64,000 bases of DNA from CAXBNB01 sp040151475 (GTDB taxonomy: Bacteria; Bacteroidota; Bacteroidia; Cytophagales; Cyclobacteriaceae), in NCBI RefSeq assembly GCF_040151475.1, contig NZ_JBDKWG010000097.1, forward strand, positions 1 through 64,000. Reading direction: 5' to 3'. Below, one piece after another: positions 25,607 through 33,168 of this stretch (its first letter is position 1; each line of letters begins with the position of its first letter). The notes beneath the pieces were generated by a model, which saw only the letters and a program-made list of their open reading frames with translations, had not been told where the DNA came from and did no database searches. The translations under genes were made by a program, and so were the position numbers.

Positions 25607-25740
25607 GCAGTAGTAAATACATGCGGTAAGAAGAATGAGGGAAATTTATTAGATTTGAGAAAATTATATAGTAAGTATATGCGACTAAGGTGTATATACT
25701 CAAATGTTTGTCACAATGCCCTCATTCCTCGAAGGATATG
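25607..25740 (+). repeat. Upstream block shared with the 23931-24058 region
   Basis: About 130 bp before the start of the 206-residue membrane protein. It aligns imperfectly with the block before the DUF4238 gene and has its own inverted repeat (GTATAT..ATATAC). Confidence 0.5.
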
Positions 25741-26358
25741 GTTAAATCGAAACTTTGGATTTTCATAATTTTAGCCCTAACAGGAATGCTAACCATACCT
25801 TTTGTCTCTATTTTTTGGGACAGCAACTTATCAGAACAAATAGGTGACTGGGGAGCCTTTGGAAGCTATTTTTCTATTGTTATAAGTGTAGCCAACCTCG
25901 TTGTTTTCATTTACTTAACTATTTACATTTCTCAACTTGACGAAGAACACCACAAAAGTCAAATAGCATCCCAACATAAGATTACACTATCACAATTTCG
26001 TCAAACTGAGATCACCGCACTTTCGAACAGGTTGAACTTGCTCTTTGAAAACTTCGGTACAGAATCGAAATCAGAGATTTTAGGAAACTTGACAATTAAC
26101 TCGGTATATCTTAACAACTTTTTTAATGAGAAAACCTATCTCTTTCCAATCTTGGAGAGCAGAGAGATGAAGATCCGAAACAAGAACTTTCAGTCAAGAT
26201 GTAACCAACTTATTTCCATTGTGGATGAACATTATGGAACCGAATTACCAGAGGAATATCAACAAAAACTCGCAACAAAAATTCAGTTCGTATTTACCAT
26301 GCGAAATGCAATAATTGAGGAGCTACAGAAATTTCTGCTTGAAGATTTGAAAACATAA
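25738..26358 (+). CDS. Hypothetical membrane protein
   Basis: 206 residues from ATG 25738; an earlier in-frame start at 25690 would add codons from the shared upstream block. Two membrane helices (LWIFIILALTGMLTIPFVSIF and the YFSIVISVANLVVFIYLTIYI segment) are followed by a charged helical cytoplasmic domain of about 130 residues. The family is unknown to me; two-helix proteins with a helical tail are frequent in variable islands and sometimes belong to defence modules, but nothing here proves it. A solo REP unit follows 21 bp after the stop. Confidence 0.6.
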   Translation: MVKSKLWIFIILALTGMLTIPFVSIFWDSNLSEQIGDWGAFGSYFSIVISVANLVVFIYLTIYISQLDEEHHKSQIASQHKITLSQFRQTEITALSNRLNLLFENFGTESKSEILGNLTINSVYLNNFFNEKTYLFPILESREMKIRNKNFQSRCNQLISIVDEHYGTELPEEYQQKLATKIQFVFTMRNAIIEELQKFLLEDLKT

Positions 26359-26379
26359 AGTAACGAACAGGTGCTCTCA

Positions 26380-26404
26380 CTGGTCTTAGCGTCTCGCTGA
26401 GACC
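26380..26404. repeat. Solo REP-like unit R3
   Basis: CTGGTCTTAGCGTCTCGCTG plus AGACC, identical to the left unit of R1, lies just after the membrane protein gene. No right-hand partner is found within the next 130 bp, so it is a single unit. Confidence 0.75.
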
Positions 26405-26533
26405 TTGTGCGATAAAGAGTCTAACATGTTTATCTGTGTATCACAATCTATCGACTTACTTTAACCCATTCTCGCCATCCTAAAATCACGAGATATGTAT
26501 TACCTTTAAGTGCTTGAAGACATATTCAAATAG

Positions 26534-28789
26534 ATGATTCGGAAAGAGGAAAACTTGTTTATTGGAAAACCAGCAGACACTGCGGCTGGGAATAAGGCTG
26601 TCTATGTGGCTTTAAAGTCCATATTGAAAAGGGTGAACCCATTCAAGGCTTTTCAAGTGCTCAAGGGACTCAATCAAAAAAATGGAGTGGATTGTCCCGG
26701 ATGTGCCTGGCCGGATCCTTCGCATAGATCCAATTTAGGAGAGTTTTGCGAAAATGGAGTGAAAGCCATAGCTGAGGAAACCATGGACAAAAATGCGGAC
26801 GAAGCTTTTTTTTCCAAATTCACAGTAGCCGAACTAAAAGACAAGACTGACTACTGGCTTGGGCAGCAAGGACGATTGACACAGCCAATGATGGTTCGAC
26901 AAGGGGAAAGCCACTACGCTTCGATAGAGTGGGATGAAGCATTCGCATTGGTTGCTGAAAAGCTCAATGCACTCCCAAGTCCAGATGATGCCATATTTTA
27001 TACTTCCGGGCGCACCAGCAATGAAGCGGCATTTTTATACCAGTTGTTTGTGCGCATATTTGGCACCAACAACCTTCCTGATTGCTCCAATATGTGCCAT
27101 GAATCAAGTGGAGTTGCTTTAAGTCACGCCTTGGGCATTGGAAAGGGGTCTGTTACTTTGGAGGATTTTGAAAAATCTGAGTTGATATTAATTTTCGGTC
27201 AAAATCCTGGGACAAATCACCCGAGAATGCTTTCTTCCCTAGAAAAAGCCAAAAAGAATGGGGCAAAAGTGGTATCCATTAACCCACTGAAAGAGCCTGG
27301 CTTAATTAGGTTTAAAAACCCACAAAACCTGTCAGGAGTGTTGGGAGCGGGCACTGAAATCACGGACTTATACCTACAAGTAAAAATAAATGAAGATGTG
27401 GCTTTGTTGAAAGCTGTCATGATCAGTCTTTTGGAAAGGCATGAAAATGGAGAGGGTTGCATTGATTTAGATTTTATCAATGATAAAACATCAGATTTTG
27501 AATTATTCAAAAGCAGTCTTCAGAATGAAAGTTATGATGCGTTAATCAAAAGAACAGGCTTGGAGGAAAAGGATGTAGCCACACTTGTAGATTTAATTGC
27601 AAAAAGGAAGAGGATTATTGCTTGCTGGGCGATGGGACTTACCCAGCATGTAAACGCTGTGGACAACATTCAGGAGGTCGTAAACCTTTTGTTGCTCAAA
27701 GGCAGTATAGGCAAAGAAGGAGCGGGCACGTGTCCTGTTCGGGGGCATAGCAATGTTCAGGGAGACCGAACCATGGGAATCTGGGAAAAACCAAGCAAGG
27801 AGTTCTTAAATACTTTGGCTGACACTTTTAATTTCCAGCCTCCTCAAAACCATGGAGTGGATGTAGTGGCTTCCATCGAAAAAATGACCAGTACCAAGGG
27901 TAATGTATTTATGGGTCTTGGTGGAAATTTTTTGTCTGCTGCTCCTGACACACATTATACCGCCAAAGCACTTTCTAACTGTTCATTGACGGTACATGTT
28001 TCCACAAAACTCAACAGATCACACCTGGAGCATGGGGAAGTTGGATTGATATTTCCATGTCTTGGCCGTACCGACCAGATTGTGGAAAAATCAGGTGTGC
28101 AAAAACTTACGGTAGAAAATTCCATGGGGATGGTGCACACTACAGAAGGCATGCTCAAACCTAGATCGGAATATTTGTTGAGTGAACCGAAAATCATTGC
28201 AAAAATTGCTTCATTAACAGTGGGCAATGACGTGGTGGATTGGGAAAGCCTGATAGAAAATTATGATAACATTCGGGATTTGATAGCCAAATCTGTGAAG
28301 GGGTTTGAAAAATACAACGAACGCATTACAAATGAAAATGGGTTTGAATTGCCCAATGGCCCGAGGTATGGTGTTTTCAATACACCTTCTGGTAAGGCAC
28401 TGTTTACGGTGAACAAGCTTCCTGAGCATGTGTTGGAGGAGAATGAATACCTGATGACTACTATCAGAAGTCACGACCAATTCAATACTACTGTTTATGG
28501 TCTCGACGATAGATACAGGGGGATTTTTGGTGCCAGGAATATCGTATTGATGAACAAAGAAGATATGGCAGTTGAAGGCTTTAAAGAGCAATCTTTGGTA
28601 ACTCTTTACAATACTTACGGAGCAAAAGAAAGGCTGGTTGAGAACCTGAAAATCGTACCTTATGATATTCCTCGAGGATGTTTGGCTACTTATTTTCCTG
28701 AATGCAATGCACTCGTTCCTCTTGGCCTAAAAGCAAATCTGAGCCATACGCCTGCTTCAAAGTCCGTCAAGGTGAAGATCAGAAAGTGA
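26534..28789 (+). CDS. FdhF/YdeP-family molybdopterin oxidoreductase
   Basis: 751 residues. It begins with VDCPGCAWPDPSHRSNLGEFCENG (residues about 52-75), the YdeP marker replacing a canonical [4Fe-4S] motif, followed by molybdopterin oxidoreductase core segments (GQGRLTQPM, IFYTSGRTSNEAAFL, CSNMCHESSGVALSHALG, PVRGHSNVQGDRTMGI) and a C-terminal dinucleotide-binding domain (TIRSHDQFNTTVYGLDDRYRG). The family resembles formate dehydrogenase H alpha without the usual Cys/Sec ligand; E. coli YdeP is linked to acid resistance. The partner and substrate are unknown. No maturation gene is adjacent. Confidence 0.9.
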   Translation: MIRKEENLFIGKPADTAAGNKAVYVALKSILKRVNPFKAFQVLKGLNQKNGVDCPGCAWPDPSHRSNLGEFCENGVKAIAEETMDKNADEAFFSKFTVAELKDKTDYWLGQQGRLTQPMMVRQGESHYASIEWDEAFALVAEKLNALPSPDDAIFYTSGRTSNEAAFLYQLFVRIFGTNNLPDCSNMCHESSGVALSHALGIGKGSVTLEDFEKSELILIFGQNPGTNHPRMLSSLEKAKKNGAKVVSINPLKEPGLIRFKNPQNLSGVLGAGTEITDLYLQVKINEDVALLKAVMISLLERHENGEGCIDLDFINDKTSDFELFKSSLQNESYDALIKRTGLEEKDVATLVDLIAKRKRIIACWAMGLTQHVNAVDNIQEVVNLLLLKGSIGKEGAGTCPVRGHSNVQGDRTMGIWEKPSKEFLNTLADTFNFQPPQNHGVDVVASIEKMTSTKGNVFMGLGGNFLSAAPDTHYTAKALSNCSLTVHVSTKLNRSHLEHGEVGLIFPCLGRTDQIVEKSGVQKLTVENSMGMVHTTEGMLKPRSEYLLSEPKIIAKIASLTVGNDVVDWESLIENYDNIRDLIAKSVKGFEKYNERITNENGFELPNGPRYGVFNTPSGKALFTVNKLPEHVLEENEYLMTTIRSHDQFNTTVYGLDDRYRGIFGARNIVLMNKEDMAVEGFKEQSLVTLYNTYGAKERLVENLKIVPYDIPRGCLATYFPECNALVPLGLKANLSHTPASKSVKVKIRK

Positions 28790-28800
28790 TTGGCATTAAT

Positions 28801-30717
28801 TTAATTCTCCAATGCTTCCATTTGAAGCCCCGTCACTTCCCAGTTGTCATTCAGTGTCTCCAAAGAAGCGGTTAATTCTTCGTATTGTTGGTTGAGTGTA
28901 TTTAATTTTTCCAGGTCATTGAAATTGTCAGGACTTGCCAGTTCTTCTTCCAAAGCTACTTTTTTAATCTCTAAAGCTTCAATCTCATTTTCTATTTTCT
29001 CCAACTCTTTCTTGAGTTTGTTCAACTCTGCCTGATCAGGATTGGATTTAGGTTTGATGGATTTTTCCTTTTCGGGCTTTGATTTCTTTTCTATTACTTC
29101 CTGCTTCGACGTTTTTTTGGAGTCTTGTTTTTCTTTCCACCAAACAAATTCATCGTAAGTACCAGGGTATTCTTTGATCTCCTGATCTTCTATATACCAA
29201 ATCTTATTGGCAATGTCTGATACAAACTGCCTATCGTGAGACACTACTATAAAAGTACCTTCATACTGAGTAAGTGCCTGTGTGAGAATATTTACAGACT
29301 GTATGTCAAGGTGGTTCGTGGGTTCATCCAGTAACAAAAAGTTAGCTTCTGAGATCAATGTTTTTGCCAATGCGACCCTTGATTTTTCTCCACCCGAAAG
29401 TACTTTTATTTTCTTAAATACTTCCTCATCTGAAAACAAGAAGCAGCCCAGTACAGACCTGAGTTCTTGCTCCGACTTGTTACTTCCAAATTGCTTTAAT
29501 TCATCCAGGATTTCGTTGTTGATGTCCAAAGACTCCAACTGATGTTGTGCATAAAATGATGGGATCACATTGTGTCCATGAGATACTTTTCCATCCACTT
29601 TTTCTGTACCACTGATGATTCTTAGGAGCGTGGATTTCCCTTTTCCGTTGGCACCAATCAATGCTATTTTATCCCCTCTACTGATGGTAGCGGATGTATT
29701 TTTTAGAATCTCAATATCAGGATAAGATTTAGAGACATTTTCAATGATACAGACATGCCTGCCTGATTTCTGTCCAAAATTAAATTTGAAGTTGACTTTT
29801 GCATTTTCGTCGATCACATCTTCCACAACTTCCATGCGCTCAAGTGCTTTTACCCTAGACTGAACCTGCTTGGCTTTAGTTGCTTTTGCTCTGAAACGTT
29901 CTACAAACCGCTCGGTTTGACGGATTTTTTGCTGCTGATTTTCGAATGCATTTTTTTGCAGTTCATTGCGCATTGTCTTTTCTTCCAGATAGCTGTCGTA
30001 GTTGCCGGTATATCCAGTAAGGGTAGAACCCGATACCTCTACTATCGTAGTTACGGTGTTGTTGATGAATTTTCTGTCGTGTGAAACTACAATCACTCCA
30101 CCCTCATAAGATTTCAGGTAATTTTCTATCCATTGAATGGATGGCATGTCAAGGTGGTTGGTAGGTTCATCGAGCATGAGTAACGATGGTTTTTCCAACA
30201 AGAGTTTTGCCAATATCACCCTCATTCGCCATCCTCCGGAAAATTCTTTCAATGGGCGTTTTAAATCGGAGGTAGTAAAACCTATTCCTTCCAATACTTC
30301 TTCTGCTTTTGATTGTAGCGTATATCCATCAAGCGCATCAAATTGCTCCTGTAGCTTAGTGAGCTTCTCCACCAGCTTATCTTCATAGGCAGTTTCCATC
30401 TGATGCAGTACTTTTTCCATCTTGTGTTGGATGTCCAGTGCTTCCTGAAAAGCACTCATGGCTACATCGAGTATGCTTTCTTCGGATTGAAAGGAAAGCA
30501 TGTCCTGATTCAGGAAGCCAATAGTACATTCTTTGGATTTACTGATTTCACCTTCATCCGGCTTTAAGTCCCCCACAATCAATTTGAGCAAAGTTGACTT
30601 TCCAGTGCCATTTAGTCCTATCAAACCTATTTTAGCCTTTGGTTTAATGTGATAAGATGCATTTTTGAATAAAACCCGGCTGCCCAGGTAGTAAGAAAGG
30701 TTGCCAATTGAAATCAT
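28801..30717 (-). CDS. ABC-F family ATPase
   Basis: 638 residues with two ABC domains and no membrane helices. Domain 1: Walker A GLNGTGKST (about 34-42), signature FSGGWRMR, LLMLDEPTNHLD. Domain 2: GANGKGKST, signature LSGGEKSRVALAK, LLLDEPTNHLD. The linker between them carries the charged P-site tRNA-interaction motif region. A C-terminal coiled coil (about 555-635, K/E-rich) is Uup/YheS-like. ABC-F proteins act on the ribosome, relieving stalls or giving antibiotic protection. Convergent with the YdeP gene, with 11 bp between stops and no visible terminator. Confidence 0.93.
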   Translation of the reverse strand: MISIGNLSYYLGSRVLFKNASYHIKPKAKIGLIGLNGTGKSTLLKLIVGDLKPDEGEISKSKECTIGFLNQDMLSFQSEESILDVAMSAFQEALDIQHKMEKVLHQMETAYEDKLVEKLTKLQEQFDALDGYTLQSKAEEVLEGIGFTTSDLKRPLKEFSGGWRMRVILAKLLLEKPSLLMLDEPTNHLDMPSIQWIENYLKSYEGGVIVVSHDRKFINNTVTTIVEVSGSTLTGYTGNYDSYLEEKTMRNELQKNAFENQQQKIRQTERFVERFRAKATKAKQVQSRVKALERMEVVEDVIDENAKVNFKFNFGQKSGRHVCIIENVSKSYPDIEILKNTSATISRGDKIALIGANGKGKSTLLRIISGTEKVDGKVSHGHNVIPSFYAQHQLESLDINNEILDELKQFGSNKSEQELRSVLGCFLFSDEEVFKKIKVLSGGEKSRVALAKTLISEANFLLLDEPTNHLDIQSVNILTQALTQYEGTFIVVSHDRQFVSDIANKIWYIEDQEIKEYPGTYDEFVWWKEKQDSKKTSKQEVIEKKSKPEKEKSIKPKSNPDQAELNKLKKELEKIENEIEALEIKKVALEEELASPDNFNDLEKLNTLNQQYEELTASLETLNDNWEVTGLQMEALEN

Positions 30718-30835
30718 GGCGCAAATTAAATAAAGGTATGGCAGTTAAACCCAATAAAAACTGAATAGCTTGATACTATCTATAGATCAGTGTTGATTTT
30801 GGAAGAATTAGGAGTTTAAGACCTTTGGCGGAACA

Positions 30836-33019
30836 TCAATCCGTTTTTTTGCTTTTAAATTTCAAGTGTTTATCCAGAAATTCATACGTACCTTTTCCAT
30901 TGATCGAATGTGGACCGTCAAAAAATTCTATTTCTGTTCTATCACCAATTTTGAGGAGTGCGTTATAGAGGTAACGGACTTTGGCATATTCATAGGCTAC
31001 CGTTTCATCAGGTGCCACTCCGTCAAAATGTCCTCTTTCTACCATAAATGGGCGTGGAGCAATTAATGTAGCCATTTCAGCATAATTGAAAGTGCCTCCC
31101 AAATTCCATTCAAATATTTCGTATTCACTCATAAATGCATAACTATAAGGACTTCTGGTTGATGCATTTTTCCAAACCCACTCGTTGAAATCGGCAGAGC
31201 AAATTGAAAGACAATAGTTGTCAACCAATGGAGGAATACGCATAGCGGATTTTCCACCATAGCTTAATCCATAAAAAGCGATTCGATCTTTATCTACCAT
31301 ACCAAGGCTACCCAACCAATTGGTAATTTGCTGATGTTGTGGCACCATGATTGAAAAAAGCGTTTTTTTGATGGCATTAGATTTAAACTGTAGCATTCTA
31401 AACCGATCTCCAAATATGTAAATATTCTGTGGAGCAAACGTGATATATCCTTTTTCAGCCAAAGTTGTTGTAAAAGCTTTGTAATAGTGATAATCCTGCT
31501 GTCCTATGGTGGATTGAGGTCTTCCTTCCAGTCCATGTTGGCAGACTACTACCGGCCTTTTTTCTCCTGATTTGATATCATTTGGTATTACTAATATTCC
31601 GTATGCAAAAATATTTTCAAATACATCGAGTACCACTTCGTAAGCCGTCACCTCATCATTCCCAACGTCTAATTTTCTTGTTCTGGCGTTTGGAGGCAAT
31701 AGGGTATGATCAAATTTTCCGATAATTTCTTCCGCAAAATATGTTTTGTATGGTTTTATTGATTTCTCAAAAGCTTCCAGTGATTCGGTATTGATATCTG
31801 ACATAAATGCTTTACGAATATATGTCCCTTCTGTAAGCAACCATTGGTTGTGTTTATCCAGTTCGTTCATCAATCGAATGTGTCTGGCATTGGCATCCGG
31901 AAGCTGAAATATTGTTGTTTTTATACCTTTTGGTTTTTGTGTTTTCTGCCTGGAAACCTTCCAGGCCAGTCCTGACGTTAGCTTGTAAAGACGGTTGATT
32001 TCGTTTTCTACTTCTTTGGTTTCAGGAGGAACTAACCTGCCGGGTTTACTTTCTGTCCCGGACGGGATCACAATAGTTGGGGCATCATTGTCAATAGGAA
32101 TAGTCAGTTTTCTGGGTACAATCATGCTGGCAATCTCTGCATCTCCAAATTGCTCCAGAAGGCCAAATATATTTCTATAGGCAGGTTCCTGCCATACATT
32201 TTGTCTTGAAGCAAAATAACCTGCCACTACAGTTTCATCTATTCGGATGTCAATAGCACCTGCATAAAATGCCAGCAGGCCTCCTTCACCCCAACCTGAT
32301 ACCATAATATTTTCAATTCCCAAAGTGGTAAACCAATCTACACCTGCAAGTATTTTTTGAACTTCATAGCCAATAAGGTGTCTGCCTAATTCAAATGCCG
32401 ATCGATATAAGAATTCCCTGTTACTGATCTTTTTATGTGCTGTCTCTCGATTGATGATAGCTGGAATTAGTACCGTCAAGCCTTGTTCGGCAAGTAGCCG
32501 GGCTCTTTGCATTTCAAGAGGAAGGTTTCCTGAAATGCCCATGATTTCTTCCGGAGTTTGGTCAGCATCAGGTATCACAATTACTGCCTCAGATGTATTC
32601 GCTTTGATAGGAGAAACAAGTAAACCCTCACTGTAAACCTGCCCAAATACAGGCCAGCGTACAACGTTTACTCTGTAAATAGAATTCTCAGCTACTTTGT
32701 CTAATATATCAGGGCTGTTGAAAGGAATACGTTTCTCTCTGATTCCAATTATTTCTGCAAAGGAGCTGCGATTTTTTTCTATGGATTTTTCATAGGTTTC
32801 CGGTGAAGAAAAATCTCTATTCCAATATTTTTTACGAAGATTAATTGATTGTTTAATTTCGTTGAGCAAAAAAGCATCACACGAGTCTATCAGCATAGAA
32901 GCGATATCACCTTGCCATGTCAGGGACTGTGTTTTAGGGAGAAGTTGCACTGTTTGTGCTTGTAAAGCAAAGCCCAGGAAGCAAAGGATTCCCACATTAA
33001 GGAAATGATACTTTTTCAT
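30836..33019 (-). CDS. Secreted tandem-lobe alpha/beta hydrolase (acetyl-xylan-esterase-like)
   Basis: 727 residues from ATG 33019 with a signal peptide (GFALQAQ). The sequence has two alpha/beta-hydrolase-like halves. The N-terminal half has VIVIPDADQTPEE and GIENIMVSGWGEGGLLAFYAG, whose GWGEGG lacks a nucleophile serine at the centre (GxGxGG, so probably degenerate). The C-terminal half has VVVCQHGLEGRP, FYGLSYGGKSAMR (GLSYGG with Ser) and the late acid/His region with ERGHFDGVAPDE and FDGPHSINGKG, a complete triad. It likely hydrolyses acetyl or other ester groups on glycans in the periplasm or outside. Divergent from the M16 gene with 149 bp between them. Confidence 0.78.
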   Translation of the reverse strand: MKKYHFLNVGILCFLGFALQAQTVQLLPKTQSLTWQGDIASMLIDSCDAFLLNEIKQSINLRKKYWNRDFSSPETYEKSIEKNRSSFAEIIGIREKRIPFNSPDILDKVAENSIYRVNVVRWPVFGQVYSEGLLVSPIKANTSEAVIVIPDADQTPEEIMGISGNLPLEMQRARLLAEQGLTVLIPAIINRETAHKKISNREFLYRSAFELGRHLIGYEVQKILAGVDWFTTLGIENIMVSGWGEGGLLAFYAGAIDIRIDETVVAGYFASRQNVWQEPAYRNIFGLLEQFGDAEIASMIVPRKLTIPIDNDAPTIVIPSGTESKPGRLVPPETKEVENEINRLYKLTSGLAWKVSRQKTQKPKGIKTTIFQLPDANARHIRLMNELDKHNQWLLTEGTYIRKAFMSDINTESLEAFEKSIKPYKTYFAEEIIGKFDHTLLPPNARTRKLDVGNDEVTAYEVVLDVFENIFAYGILVIPNDIKSGEKRPVVVCQHGLEGRPQSTIGQQDYHYYKAFTTTLAEKGYITFAPQNIYIFGDRFRMLQFKSNAIKKTLFSIMVPQHQQITNWLGSLGMVDKDRIAFYGLSYGGKSAMRIPPLVDNYCLSICSADFNEWVWKNASTRSPYSYAFMSEYEIFEWNLGGTFNYAEMATLIAPRPFMVERGHFDGVAPDETVAYEYAKVRYLYNALLKIGDRTEIEFFDGPHSINGKGTYEFLDKHLKFKSKKTD

Positions 33020-33168
33020 GGAAAACACTAAAATTGGCACTTATTTGCATTTTAAATACATGTCAATTTAATTAAATAAACCTTTTTTTAAATCAAAACC
33101 TCTAGATTAGTATGTCAAAATATCCGTTTTGTTTTTTTACATGTTTTGAAATACATCAAACTTCATTT

